Shown here: piece after piece, positions 6,909-15,010 of the stretch
How positions within the stretch are numbered: position 1 is the stretch's first letter
Layout: each line of letters opens with the position of its first letter
IMG/VR virus record: IMGVR_UViG_3300046168_000082
Span: 19,537 to 83,536 of that record
Source of the DNA: a virus
DNA length: 64,000 nt
Direction: 5' to 3' (one strand)
The notes under the pieces: model-generated
The model's database searches: none
Told to the model about the DNA's origin: nothing
Seen by the model: only the letters and a program-made list of their open reading frames with translations
Made by a program: the position numbers and the translations under genes

Positions 6909-7142
6909 ATGAACACATCAGAAGCATTCTTAGATAGCATCAACCAATCAATCGCTAACGCTGAAAAGATAGCAAACTCGATCCCCAAGAAGGGTCTTAA
7001 TGTTTATCTCGACAAATCAACTATGGTCATGCAAACATTCAATGATCCTAATGCATTTGCTCATGCCAAGAAAGTTACTTCAAGAGCAGGTCAATCAAGT
7101 TGTCTTCGTAATGTATTGGATGCAGGGGGCAGATTGCAATAA
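6909..7142 (+). CDS. Small hypothetical protein (77 aa)
   Basis: Start chosen from the leaderless promoter. MNTSEAFLDSINQSIANAE, then a basic C-terminal part with SRAGQSSCLRNVLDAGG. No family recognised. Confidence 0.6.
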   Translation: MNTSEAFLDSINQSIANAEKIANSIPKKGLNVYLDKSTMVMQTFNDPNAFAHAKKVTSRAGQSSCLRNVLDAGGRLQ

Positions 7143-7210
7143 TGCATGATGAAAGATGCAGAATAATAGTTTTCGCACTTAAATACAAACTTTTTATTAA
7201 AGAATTATAA
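7142..7210 (+). CDS. Possible 22-aa basic peptide
   Basis: ATG overlaps the previous TAA (TAATG) and the frame ends at TAA 7208-7210. The peptide (MHDERCRIIVFALKYKLF...) is basic and hydrophobic. Only the coupled start supports it. Confidence 0.25.
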   Translation: MHDERCRIIVFALKYKLFIKEL

Positions 7211-7216
7211 TTATGC

Positions 7217-7245
7217 TTGACATATCATGCAAAATCAACTTGAAT
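7217..7245 (+). promoter_or_regulatory. Leaderless sigma70-type promoter
   Basis: TTGACA 7217-7222, 17-nt spacer, TTGAAT 7240-7245 (weak -10), ATG at 7252. It argues for the internal start at 7252 rather than ATG 7213, which would overlap the -35 box. Confidence 0.55.
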
Positions 7246-7251
7246 AACGAC

Positions 7252-7458
7252 ATGGAAAAATTACCAACATACGAAGAGTGGACAAAAGACATGGACTTAG
7301 AATCTCAAATAAAATTCTATTATGATGTTGACATTGATAATTATTTGGGTGATCCTTGGCAAATAGTAGCAGAGATTGCAGAGGAATGTCCTAATTGGTT
7401 AGTAGAGTTTAAAGCTAATTTTAAAGAATATTTACAAGAGAGAGAATACATACAATGA
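7252..7458 (+). CDS. Small acidic hypothetical protein (68 aa)
   Basis: Start ATG 7252 (MEKLPTYEEWTKDMDL) is preferred because it lies 7 nt after the -10 box. Acidic, Trp-containing, no motif. ATGA overlap with the next gene. Confidence 0.55.
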   Translation: MEKLPTYEEWTKDMDLESQIKFYYDVDIDNYLGDPWQIVAEIAEECPNWLVEFKANFKEYLQEREYIQ

Positions 7459-7715
7459 AAGAAACAAGAGATCATTTTACAGAAAAAAATCTTCATGTTC
7501 AAATGAAGTGGAATGTTGAGCCACAAAAAATGCTAGATTATATTATTGAAGCAGATAAATCAAATGGAAGAGATTCAGACGAATATTCTCCTTCGTTTTA
7601 TGTAGGTAAATCTCTCAAATATATTCGTGAAGTCTATGAAGACTATAATGGTCTTGAATCTTTAACTGATACTGAATTAATCGAGAATGGTTATTATAGA
7701 TTGGAGATCGCATGA
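7455..7715 (+). CDS. Small hypothetical protein (86 aa)
   Basis: ATGA overlap at both ends (7455-7458, 7712-7715), indicating a coupled series 7252-8139. Charged, with YSPSFYVGKSLKYIREVYED in the centre. Function unknown. Confidence 0.55.
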   Translation: MKETRDHFTEKNLHVQMKWNVEPQKMLDYIIEADKSNGRDSDEYSPSFYVGKSLKYIREVYEDYNGLESLTDTELIENGYYRLEIA

Positions 7716-7942
7716 AAGAATTAAAAGAAAAATTAAATAAAGTTATTTCTAAACAAGTTGAGATGGTAAATAAGTATGGGTCAAATACTCTCTCTACTTG
7801 TGATCATTATAATTGGGATAAAGATATTTGGAATTATAGACATTCTATTGTTGACAAGCTAATTGATCTAGGTTTTAATGTCGATACTCAAATGAATTGG
7901 GGGGTATTAGATATAACAATCACAAAGGAATTAGAATTATGA
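7712..7942 (+). CDS. Small hypothetical protein (76 aa)
   Basis: Helical N-terminus (MKELKEKLNKVISKQVEMV), then CDHYNWDKDIW, and a strand-rich C-terminus LGFNVDTQMNWGVLDITI. Overlaps neighbours at start and stop codons. Family not recognised. Confidence 0.55.
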   Translation: MKELKEKLNKVISKQVEMVNKYGSNTLSTCDHYNWDKDIWNYRHSIVDKLIDLGFNVDTQMNWGVLDITITKELEL

Positions 7943-8139
7943 AAGTAACAAGTGTTAGATATTTTGAAACAAATAAAGGGGTTGGTTATCAATGCAAAAC
8001 TAATATCAAAGATATTCAAATATGCAATGATGGCACAGGGGGAGCAACTTATGTAGATGGAGATTTAAAAAAATTAATTAAAGAATATACAGAATGGGAT
8101 TTAGAAGATTTAATTGATCAATACGAAAATAATTCTTGA
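7939..8139 (+). CDS. Small hypothetical protein (66 aa)
   Basis: ATG 7939 in the ATGA overlap is preferred to an ATG at 7897 inside the preceding gene. Sequence MKVTSVRYFETNKGVGYQC with a C-terminal DLEDLIDQYE helix. Function unknown. Confidence 0.55.
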   Translation: MKVTSVRYFETNKGVGYQCKTNIKDIQICNDGTGGATYVDGDLKKLIKEYTEWDLEDLIDQYENNS

Positions 8140-8164
8140 CATACAAAACACAATAATATAAGGT
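8136..8164 (+). promoter_or_regulatory. Leaderless sigma70-type promoter
   Basis: TTGACA 8136-8141, 17-nt spacer, TAAGGT 8159-8164, ATG at 8171, 7 nt downstream. Confidence 0.65.
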
Positions 8165-8170
8165 ACAAAT

Positions 8171-8344
8171 ATGAATGATTACATAGACGATTATATAGAA
8201 GAAAACTTAAACAAGTTGGAATACGATTCTTTCTCAGGTACTTATTGGTTGCAAGATGAAGAGTGGGAAGAACCAAGAGAGTTTACTGCTGACGAATTAA
8301 TTAATGAAGGAATTTATTTAAATGAATACTGCGAAAGAGTATAA
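8171..8344 (+). CDS. Small acidic hypothetical protein (57 aa)
   Basis: Start set by the leaderless promoter, TAA at 8342-8344. Strongly acidic (DDYIEENLNKLEYD; WLQDEEWEEPREFTADE). It overlaps the next gene by 23 nt. Confidence 0.5.
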   Translation: MNDYIDDYIEENLNKLEYDSFSGTYWLQDEEWEEPREFTADELINEGIYLNEYCERV

Positions 8345-8540
8345 TGTAGAAATAGGCTTGACTCCAAGCGATATTAAAGCTATTCTCGATGGAGAAATGT
8401 CAACTCTTCACTTTTTACCAACTGATGATACTGATTATGAAGATAAGATTAGTGTTCACCTCAAACCAATTAGTGAAGATGCAACTTTATCAGAACAAAT
8501 GAATTTAGTTGTTGACACATGGAGCAGAAAAGAGTTATAG
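8322..8540 (+). CDS. Small hypothetical protein (72 aa)
   Basis: Begins inside the previous gene. Acidic, with IGLTPSDIKAILDGEMSTLHF near the N-terminus. The C-terminal Val-Asp-Thr codons contain TTGACA and TATAGT follows 18 nt later, so a promoter for the next gene overlaps this end. Confidence 0.55.
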   Translation: MNTAKEYNVEIGLTPSDIKAILDGEMSTLHFLPTDDTDYEDKISVHLKPISEDATLSEQMNLVVDTWSRKEL

Positions 8541-8588
8541 TATCGACATATTAATAACTATATGTTTACAAAAGGAGAAAACATCGAC

Positions 8589-8819
8589 ATGAATTACATC
8601 ACAGAGAAAGTTTCTTTTAGAGTTCCGCAAAATGGTGGAGATCAATATCGCTTATATGAGTGTGTTGATCAAGTGGCAGATTTAATTGATATGTATTTCG
8701 GTACTGCAATAGAAGATACAACTAATATACATAATTTAATTGAACAAGAAATTAAAACAAGTAAACTTAGAGAAGTGGAACATAATAGATTAGAAAATAT
8801 AAATGGGGGAAGTAAATAA
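8589..8819 (+). CDS. Small hypothetical protein (76 aa)
   Basis: ATG 8589 is preferred over ATG 8562 because AAAGGAG lies about 12 nt before it. Sequence MNYITEKVSFRVPQNGGDQY followed by a helix. This is one of the few early genes with a clear ribosome binding site. Function unknown. Confidence 0.55.
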   Translation: MNYITEKVSFRVPQNGGDQYRLYECVDQVADLIDMYFGTAIEDTTNIHNLIEQEIKTSKLREVEHNRLENINGGSK

Positions 8820-8916
8820 AAATATTTAGAAGATTAAATTAATTCTTTATTAAAATAAATTTTAATATTCAAATTAATTTATTTAATAAATTGTTAAAAT
8901 AAAAATTATAAGAAAA

Positions 8917-9063
8917 ATGCAAGAAGTAATACAATTAATTGAAGAAAAAATTCAAAACATTAAAAATTACCCAATCACAACACAAGAAGAAGAACAACTT
9001 CATATTCTTGAGGTTGGTTGTTTAAATCAGTTACTTAGAGTAGCAAAGGAACTTTCTGAATAA
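8917..9063 (+). CDS. Small helical protein (48 aa)
   Basis: ATG 8917, TAA 9061-9063, after a ~97-bp A+T-rich spacer without features. The peptide is a single amphipathic helix-turn-helix-like pair (MQEVIQLIEEKIQNIKN, then EEEQLHILEVGCLNQLL). No function known. Confidence 0.5.
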   Translation: MQEVIQLIEEKIQNIKNYPITTQEEEQLHILEVGCLNQLLRVAKELSE

Positions 9064-9079
9064 AAAAAGAAAAAAAGTA

Positions 9080-9108
9080 TTGACACACACTCATGTGTAA
9101 TTTAGTAT
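9080..9108 (+). promoter_or_regulatory. rIIA promoter
   Basis: TTGACA 9080-9085, 17-nt spacer, TAGTAT 9103-9108. Unlike the leaderless promoters it gives a ~40-nt leader with AAGGA before ATG 9154. Confidence 0.75.
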
Positions 9109-9153
9109 AGCATCATAACTTAAATTTTCACACACACAACAAGGAAAACAAAA

Positions 9154-11460
9154 ATGATAATCACACAAAACAAATCAAAAGAGGTAATCAGTTCTCACGA
9201 CTTTGAACAAGTCAATTGCACGATTGATGCTGAAGATATGCGTTATGTCGCATCCCTTCTTCGCAACAATTATTCAAACACAAGACTTGCAGTAGTACGC
9301 GAAATTAGTGCAAATGCACTAGATGCAAATGCTGAAGCAGGTGTTAATCGTCCTATTGAAATTAAGTTGCCAACTTCAATGAATCCAACATTTGCAGTTC
9401 GTGATTTCGGGGGTGGACTTAGCCAAGAAGATGTTTTCGGTCTTTACTCTAAGTATGGTAAATCAACCAAGCGTACATCCAACAATTATATTGGTGCTTT
9501 CGGTATCGGTAAATTTGCTCCACTTTCTTATGGTGACAACTTCACTTGTGTTTCTTTTCACAATGGGCTAAAAACTTCTTACAATGTATTTGTCGATGAG
9601 AATGACGATACCAAAATCACAAAGTTGTTTGAAGAACCAAGTAATGAACCAACAGGGTTATCTATTGAAGTTGCAGTTTCGGAAGATGATCGTAACGAAT
9701 TTAGAGAAGTTGTACAAAAATTCTTTCGTTTCTTTTCTGATTCTGATATGCCAAAATTTCTTGGAGTCGAAGAAGGTTTTATACAAACTCCTAAAAAAGT
9801 TTTATCAAGTAAAACTGATGAATGGTTCTTTGCGGAAGACGAGAGTCGTGGATATGGTTATAATTATTACTCTCATGTTCTTATGGGTAGAGTTGCTTAC
9901 CCTATTGATCCAAATGCAATAAATGTAGAAAATTTTGTATCCAATGAAAGTTCTCGCAGAATAGTTCAACAACTTTTACAACAAAGTAATTTCTACTTTC
10001 GTGTTCCTCTTGGTTCAGTAAGATTGCATCATAGTCGTGAGTCGCTAGAATACAACAAAGCAACTCAAAAAGAAATTTGTGCGATTCTTTACAAAGTTAG
10101 TCAAGATATTCAAACTATTGCAAAAGAAAAACTTGCCGATAGTGAAGATTTGTGGGATGCAAAGAGAAATTACGCTCAAGTTATTAATGCTTTACCTTAT
10201 CAAGTAAGAGGAGTATTTGAGAATAGTTTTGAGTGGAATAGTATCAAAATTACAGATTCTACATTTCAAAGAGATTATCAATTACAAGACGATCTAATTA
10301 TTACTGATTACGAAAAAATTGAAGATAAAGATTCTCGCAATGGTTTCAAGGTAAAAGCCACTAAAACAAATCGCATTTATTGTCAAGACAATTATCTTGT
10401 GATGATTCAAGATATTGATTCTTCTCATGGCAACAATCTAAGAGTTCGCACATTGATGAATGATTTACCCGACCTCAAAGGTGTTTATGTTGTTCATGCA
10501 ACATCCGAATGTGGTAAATCAGAAGTTTATGATAATTGGCAATTTGATCTTGTTGACGCAAAACATAAGAGATATTCTTCACAAGTAGATAAAGAAAAAA
10601 TTGTTCGCAATAAAGTTTCGGGTACAAGTCGTGCTTCTATTCCATTGTTCAAAATGAGAATGGATAAATCTTCTTATGCTTATCGTAATGCAGATTATTG
10701 GCAAAATGTCAACGAACCAATCAATTCACTTGAGCTAGATGAAGTCGAAGGTTCTGTCAATAATAAAATCATTTATGTTCCAATCAAAAACTATAAGGTT
10801 GATAGTGAATCTTATGATCTTGACAGAGTTTACAAAATATGCAGAGGTATCCGCAAAAGTGCTGAAGATAATTCAGAAGAAAAAAATCTTCAATTATTCG
10901 GTGTTCGTGCAGGTGATGTTAAAAAGTTAGATAAAAGCACATGGGTATCATTCTTTGACTTTTATCTTGACTATTGCAAAAACATCATTCGTGACAATAA
11001 GAAAGAATGTCAATCAGCATACAAAACAATTCAATTCAAAAAATCTGTTAATAATGAATTCGCAGAATATCGTTGGAATTATGGTCAATTATTCACTAAT
11101 AATACGCTTGACATTTCTAGTCTCGGTGATGATCACTTGTTAGTTCGTTGTGCAGAGAATTGGAATCTTCTCATGCAAGAAAGTACAGATGATCGTAGAT
11201 TTAGTGTGGCAATCAATGTAGTTTCATTAGGAGATCAAAAATGGTTAGATGATGTATTAGATACAAAAGTAAATGCCGAATCTATCATGCAAGAATTTAA
11301 ATCATTGAAAGAAAAATATCCTTTACTTAAAATAATCTCGCATAGTGTTAATCAATGGATCAACTTAAAACACAATAAAGATTATGACAATCGTAATACC
11401 AATGAAGATATTACCGAATATATTTCCTTGTGTGATCAAAAAGAGAGGGGGGAGAAGTGA
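9154..11460 (+). CDS. rIIA: rIIA-like GHKL ATPase (768 aa)
   Basis: Homologue of T4 RIIA, a membrane-associated protein that with RIIB protects infected cells against prophage-encoded exclusion. The N-terminal GHKL (HSP90/gyrase B/MutL) ATP-binding fold is well preserved: N-box REISANALDANAEAG at 49-63 (Glu50, Asn54), G1 box DFGGG at 84-88, and the lid/G2 segment GAFGIGKFAPLSYG at 114-127. Length 768 aa against about 725 for T4 RIIA. It is read from its own strong promoter with a Shine-Dalgarno and is followed directly by rIIB. The C-terminal two thirds are divergent. Assignment rests on motif order plus the rIIB neighbour. Confidence 0.88.
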   Translation: MIITQNKSKEVISSHDFEQVNCTIDAEDMRYVASLLRNNYSNTRLAVVREISANALDANAEAGVNRPIEIKLPTSMNPTFAVRDFGGGLSQEDVFGLYSKYGKSTKRTSNNYIGAFGIGKFAPLSYGDNFTCVSFHNGLKTSYNVFVDENDDTKITKLFEEPSNEPTGLSIEVAVSEDDRNEFREVVQKFFRFFSDSDMPKFLGVEEGFIQTPKKVLSSKTDEWFFAEDESRGYGYNYYSHVLMGRVAYPIDPNAINVENFVSNESSRRIVQQLLQQSNFYFRVPLGSVRLHHSRESLEYNKATQKEICAILYKVSQDIQTIAKEKLADSEDLWDAKRNYAQVINALPYQVRGVFENSFEWNSIKITDSTFQRDYQLQDDLIITDYEKIEDKDSRNGFKVKATKTNRIYCQDNYLVMIQDIDSSHGNNLRVRTLMNDLPDLKGVYVVHATSECGKSEVYDNWQFDLVDAKHKRYSSQVDKEKIVRNKVSGTSRASIPLFKMRMDKSSYAYRNADYWQNVNEPINSLELDEVEGSVNNKIIYVPIKNYKVDSESYDLDRVYKICRGIRKSAEDNSEEKNLQLFGVRAGDVKKLDKSTWVSFFDFYLDYCKNIIRDNKKECQSAYKTIQFKKSVNNEFAEYRWNYGQLFTNNTLDISSLGDDHLLVRCAENWNLLMQESTDDRRFSVAINVVSLGDQKWLDDVLDTKVNAESIMQEFKSLKEKYPLLKIISHSVNQWINLKHNKDYDNRNTNEDITEYISLCDQKERGEK

Positions 11461-11483
11461 AAACTCCTCTCTCTCTCAATTTT
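11443..11483 (+). terminator. Intrinsic terminator of rIIA
   Basis: A 12-bp stem (GAGAGGGGGGAG 11443-11454 with CTCCTCTCTCTC 11464-11475, two G-T pairs) and a 9-nt loop are followed by an AATTTTTT run. The stem begins inside the last codons of rIIA. It separates rIIA from rIIB, which has its own promoter. Confidence 0.75.
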
Positions 11484-11495
11484 TTAAAATAATTC

Positions 11496-11524
11496 TTGAC
11501 AATAATAGCAAAACAAATTAAGAT
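11496..11524 (+). promoter_or_regulatory. rIIB promoter
   Basis: TTGACA 11496-11501, 17-nt spacer, TAAGAT 11519-11524. About 30 nt of leader follow, with AGGAG before ATG 11559. Confidence 0.7.
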
Positions 11525-11558
11525 ATAGATATATTAAACAAAATAGGAGAATAAAATT

Positions 11559-12719
11559 ATGAATCAAGTACCATATCAACTCACAGAAAATTCACTCACA
11601 ATCTTTTGGGATGGCAAGCCTTATACATTGCGTAAGGATCATGCCAACTTTCAACTTGCTAAGAAAGCTATTCTTGATGCTAGGTATGATGATCTCGGTG
11701 ATCTTATTGACATTTCCAAGGCGGTAGAAAACTTTGTCGAAGGTGATATTGAAGTAAAAGATGAAGTTGTTTATTACAAAGGTCATCGTTTGCATGGTGT
11801 TGTTGTGGATAAATTGCTTGAAATGCTTCGTGCAGGAATGAAAGATTCTGCTCCACTCACTAACTTTATTTCTCGCTTGCAAGCTAATCCAAGTGCAAAT
11901 TCAGTAAATGAACTTTATTCTTTTATGAGTTATAAGTCTCTTGCGAATACTTCCGAAGGTAAGGTTTTAGGTTACAAAGGTGTACAATCCGATTATTGGA
12001 GTACAACAGGTAATGCTGATACAATTGTATTACAAGGCGAAACTAATGATCGTCACCAAATTCTCAATGAGGTTGGTGCAACAATTGAAGTCGCTCGCAG
12101 ATGCGTAGATGACAATAAGGATAATCATTGCTCTTTCGGTCTTCATGTTGGTTCATTTGATTATGCCGATAGTTGGGCAGGAGAAGGTGGAAGATTACTT
12201 CTAGTCGAATTTGATCCTGCTGATGCAGTATCTGTACCAACTGATTGCGATTTTCAAAAACTTAGGGTTTCTAAGTACAAGGTGATCTCTGATATTAGTG
12301 ATACAAGAAAAGAGCTTAATAAACCTGTCTACGAGGCTAATAAGCCTATTTATGGATCAGATGATGATGAGGATTTCGGGGGTCACAATGAAGATGATTC
12401 AGATTATGTAGATATGGAATCTAATATTGATGATGGTTCGGGCATTGAATATGATGATGATAATTGGGAACAATTGGGCGAAGAAGTATTAGAAGAAGAT
12501 ATGGATCAAACAGAAAAAGATATAAGTGAATATATAGAAACTTATATAAATAATAAACACGATAATTCTGTCAATCCAACTCTTAAAAACATTGCTGATC
12601 TTAGAGCTTGTAAGAATGAGAGATTAACTTGTAAAGAAATTTATAAAATTGTTGATGATCTTAATTTCGTTGTTGAAGAAGATGATAACAAACCTTTAAA
12701 TCAATTACGAGTACTTTAA
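11559..12719 (+). CDS. rIIB: rIIB-like protein (386 aa)
   Basis: Matches T4-type RIIB in organisation. A short N-terminal strand-rich part (LTIFWDGKPYTLRKDHANF) leads into the conserved central domain with LGYKGVQSDYWST, the signature CSFGLHVGSFDYA and LLLVEFDPADAVSVPTDC. The C-terminal ~120 residues are very acidic (DDDEDFGGHNEDDSDYVD) and end in a small helical segment. T4 RIIB is about 310 aa, so this one carries an acidic tail. It acts with RIIA in protection from abortive infection/exclusion. AGGAG precedes the ATG. Confidence 0.85.
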   Translation: MNQVPYQLTENSLTIFWDGKPYTLRKDHANFQLAKKAILDARYDDLGDLIDISKAVENFVEGDIEVKDEVVYYKGHRLHGVVVDKLLEMLRAGMKDSAPLTNFISRLQANPSANSVNELYSFMSYKSLANTSEGKVLGYKGVQSDYWSTTGNADTIVLQGETNDRHQILNEVGATIEVARRCVDDNKDNHCSFGLHVGSFDYADSWAGEGGRLLLVEFDPADAVSVPTDCDFQKLRVSKYKVISDISDTRKELNKPVYEANKPIYGSDDDEDFGGHNEDDSDYVDMESNIDDGSGIEYDDDNWEQLGEEVLEEDMDQTEKDISEYIETYINNKHDNSVNPTLKNIADLRACKNERLTCKEIYKIVDDLNFVVEEDDNKPLNQLRVL

Positions 12720-12721
12720 TT

Positions 12722-12868
12722 ATGGTAAAAACCATTAAAAATAAAAAACTAAATAATAATACAAAAAATCATTATAAACAAATTTTTGCTAACCCGATGA
12801 AAACATATACAAAGAAAGAAGAAGAGGTTATCGCAAAACATTTAAATAAACTAAAAAGAGATAAGTAA
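12722..12868 (+). CDS. Small basic hypothetical protein (48 aa)
   Basis: ATG 12722 lies 2 nt after the rIIB stop, TAA at 12866-12868. Very Lys/Asn-rich (KTIKNKKLNNNTKNHYKQ) with MKTYTKKEEEVIAKHLNKL at the end. Probably co-transcribed with rIIB. Confidence 0.5.
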   Translation: MVKTIKNKKLNNNTKNHYKQIFANPMKTYTKKEEEVIAKHLNKLKRDK

Positions 12869-13210
12869 ATCTATCTCCTATGGGTATTGTGGCGAGGTTT
12901 TCTCTTTGTCCTTGGTCAAAATTCATCACCCGATTCGTAACCACATAAAAGCGAATCAATTTTATAATTTCAAATAATCCTTAAAATTATTAATTCACAC
13001 ATAAAAACAATAATTTCAAATAGTTTTTACTTCGTGCTTGCTTCTTATATCAATATCCCTTACAATATATAACATAATACAATATACTAATAAGGAATAT
13101 ATATAGGCAAAATATAAACAATCACACATAAATAACAAAAATATATTGAAATTTAATAAATAATAAATATAATGATAAGGGAGTACGCAAATTAATTATA
13201 TAAAAATAAG
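12869..13210. other. A+T-rich intergenic region (342 bp)
   Basis: No convincing gene. Visible features are a GATTCG/CGAATC inverted repeat near 12933-12958, repeated CACACATAAA segments (near 13003 and 13123, and again at 14040) and long A/T tracts rich in TAATAAAT. Composition would suit a regulatory or origin-type unwinding region, but no iteron set or DnaA-box cluster is evident. Confidence 0.4.
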
Positions 13211-13354
13211 ATGAAAATAAAAGTATTGGCAATTATAAAAAATTTTATTTCAAATAAAAAAAAGAAACTAAAGCAAAACAATTCAAAACAAAATAATTTA
13301 CAATATGAACGAAATAAATATGGTTTTTTTTCAGTTAAAAATAAAGAAAATTAA
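13211..13354 (+). CDS. Possible small basic protein (47 aa)
   Basis: ATG 13211, TAA 13352-13354. Lys/Asn-rich with a short hydrophobic N-terminus (MKIKVLAIIKNFIS) that could be membrane-associated. No Shine-Dalgarno and no overlap with a neighbour, so the coding call is weak. Confidence 0.3.
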   Translation: MKIKVLAIIKNFISNKKKKLKQNNSKQNNLQYERNKYGFFSVKNKEN

Positions 13355-13465
13355 ATAATAATAAATAAAAACAAATTAAATTAGACTTAAATAATAAATA
13401 ATAATAAATAATAAAATTTTTCAAAGTTGAAATAATAAAAAACCAAATAATATAAACCAAAATAA

Positions 13466-13693
13466 TTGCAAATAAAAGTGGATGTTGGCGAACAGAGCGT
13501 AATATTTGTCGAAAAACAAATGGAAACGAATTTCAGTCAAATAATGTCGCAAAACATAATAAAAGAAATGTATTGGATTGATGTTTCGGATGGAGCAAGG
13601 GCGGTAGCAATAATGGGCGAAATAACTGATGAAAAAAAAATAGAAAGTAATTTAATATGCCTCTTTCCAATATTTAAACCAAAAGAGGATTAA
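13466..13693 (+). CDS. Hypothetical protein, start uncertain (up to 75 aa)
   Basis: Open frame with plausible globular sequence (SVIFVEKQMETNFSQ; WIDVSDGARAVAIMGEI; LICLFPIFKP). There is no ATG at the front: TTG 13466, GTG 13478 or ATG 13520 could start it. Flanked on the left by ~110 bp of almost pure A/T. Confidence 0.45.
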   Translation: MQIKVDVGEQSVIFVEKQMETNFSQIMSQNIIKEMYWIDVSDGARAVAIMGEITDEKKIESNLICLFPIFKPKED

Positions 13694-13702
13694 CGCAAAT
13701 AA

Positions 13703-13786
13703 TTACTTACTAGGATAAAAAATAATAATAATTAAAACAAATATTATTGTTAATAAAAAAGCATCCCAAATTTCATTGAATGTCAT
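13703..13786 (-). CDS. Small membrane peptide (27 aa)
   Basis: Minus-strand frame MTFNEIWDAFLLTII followed by a run of Val/Leu/Ile to the Lys at the end: a single transmembrane helix. It follows the other minus-strand gene (13788-13988) by 1 nt, suggesting coupling. Confidence 0.35.
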   Translation of the reverse strand: MTFNEIWDAFLLTIIFVLIIIIFYPSK

Positions 13787-13787
13787 A

Positions 13788-13988
13788 TTAATTTTTTTTA
13801 TTTTTTCGTTTATTAATTTCTACTCGTTGTAGCAATATTTCAAACTCTTCTGTTCCCATATTATTATATAAATACCAAGCATATTCTTGTATTCTCAATA
13901 ATCTCTTTTCGGGAGTACCATTGACATGGTAAAAAGCGTTTGAGCTTAATAATTTGTTGACCAAATAATTATAAACATCAATATTCAT
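13788..13988 (-). CDS. Hypothetical protein (66 aa), minus strand
   Basis: Start at ATG 13988 (MNIDVYNYLVNKLLSSNAF) is preferred to ATG 14042; the extra 18 residues would be translated A/T-rich promoter DNA. Soluble, aromatic, with a basic tail (EINKRKNKKN). It is oriented against the surrounding + genes and diverges from the 14135 gene. Function unknown. Confidence 0.5.
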   Translation of the reverse strand: MNIDVYNYLVNKLLSSNAFYHVNGTPEKRLLRIQEYAWYLYNNMGTEEFEILLQRVEINKRKNKKN

Positions 13989-14054
13989 GCCAAGAATTAC
14001 ACCCAAATAATTATACAAAAAATTTAATATAATAAAACACACATAAAATAATTC

Positions 14055-14083
14055 TTGACAATGTGTGAAAAATATTTTAATGT
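14055..14083 (+). promoter_or_regulatory. Sigma70-type promoter
   Basis: TTGACA 14055-14060, 17-nt spacer, TAATGT 14078-14083. A ~45-nt leader with AAAGGA precedes ATG 14135. Confidence 0.65.
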
Positions 14084-14134
14084 ATTCTCATCAATCACAA
14101 ATAATGTGTTAAAAGCGTTAAACAAAGGAAAACA

Positions 14135-14473
14135 ATGAGTCTAGCAAAAGAAATCAACGAAAAATTAGATGCAATACTTTTCATGCGTAGTGAAATGCAA
14201 CGCATGGATCACGACTTGGATGACGACCAAGTTCTAAATAATATAACAACAGGTGAGAAGACAAATAAAGAACAAGCGTTTGAAATAGTTGAAGGTATGA
14301 TAAATGATATTAAAAGAGAATTGAATCAAATAACAAATAACGGATTAAATATAAAAAATATTTTTACAAATAAATATTATATAAATGATTTTATGCAAGA
14401 TAAAGTATGTTCTGATATAGAATTGAATAATACTCTTAATGCTCAACAACCAAATGATATAGAATCTAATTAA
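14135..14473 (+). CDS. Hypothetical protein (112 aa)
   Basis: Start supported by AAAGGA about 8 nt upstream. The N-terminal half is a charged coiled-coil-like helix (MSLAKEINEKLDAILFMRSEMQRM, DHDLDDDQ); the C-terminal half is Asn-rich. No recognised domain. Confidence 0.6.
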   Translation: MSLAKEINEKLDAILFMRSEMQRMDHDLDDDQVLNNITTGEKTNKEQAFEIVEGMINDIKRELNQITNNGLNIKNIFTNKYYINDFMQDKVCSDIELNNTLNAQQPNDIESN

Positions 14474-14486
14474 TTAAAATATTTGT

Positions 14487-14515
14487 TTGACAGGTTTTAT
14501 ATTTGATGCTAGTAT
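14487..14515 (+). promoter_or_regulatory. Sigma70-type promoter
   Basis: TTGACA 14487-14492, 17-nt spacer, TAGTAT 14510-14515, then a leader with AAGGAG before ATG 14550. Confidence 0.7.
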
Positions 14516-14549
14516 ATTCTTATAACATTCAAAAAAGGAGATAATAATT

Positions 14550-14741
14550 ATGGCTAATATAGCAAAATGTGCAAGAGCGACAGCAGTAATGAACAAAGTA
14601 AGAGGCAGAGACCCTTTCGCTTTTACTCGCAGGTTCATGGGTTACAACGAGGCAACCGAAGGTATTCTCGCCCAACAAAGGGAAGCGGATCGTAGGTTAA
14701 GACAAATACAAGCTAAAAAACTAGCAAAAGGGGTAGCGTAA
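14550..14741 (+). CDS. Small basic protein (63 aa)
   Basis: Strong AAAAAGGAG upstream. Arg-rich helical protein (KCARATAVMNKVRGRDPF; EADRRLRQIQAKKL) that could bind nucleic acid, though this is only from charge. The stop overlaps the next ATG (TAATG). Confidence 0.6.
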   Translation: MANIAKCARATAVMNKVRGRDPFAFTRRFMGYNEATEGILAQQREADRRLRQIQAKKLAKGVA

Positions 14742-15001
14742 TGGATGCGACAATTAAACCTCTTAGTGATAAAGTTAGTATGTTTGCATCTAACGATGAA
14801 TTATACGAACAATTAACCAACAAAGAATTAATGTTAATTAAAATGGTTAAGGCGGAAGAATTCGTTGATGATTTATATAGAGCACACGATTCTGAAGCAA
14901 ATAAAAAACTATTTCCCCCCGAAAAAAGTTGGTTTAAAATAAAAGAATTATTGAGAGAATTACGCGAATTAAATAAAAAACAAATAACCCCTAAAATATA
15001 A
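14741..15001 (+). CDS. Small hypothetical protein (86 aa)
   Basis: Translationally coupled to the previous gene by TAATG. Helical and charged (KELMLIKMVKAEEFVDDLY; IKELLRELRELNKKQ). Ends 10 nt before the promoter of the putative non-coding RNA. Confidence 0.6.
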   Translation: MDATIKPLSDKVSMFASNDELYEQLTNKELMLIKMVKAEEFVDDLYRAHDSEANKKLFPPEKSWFKIKELLRELRELNKKQITPKI

Positions 15002-15010
15002 AAATAATAG

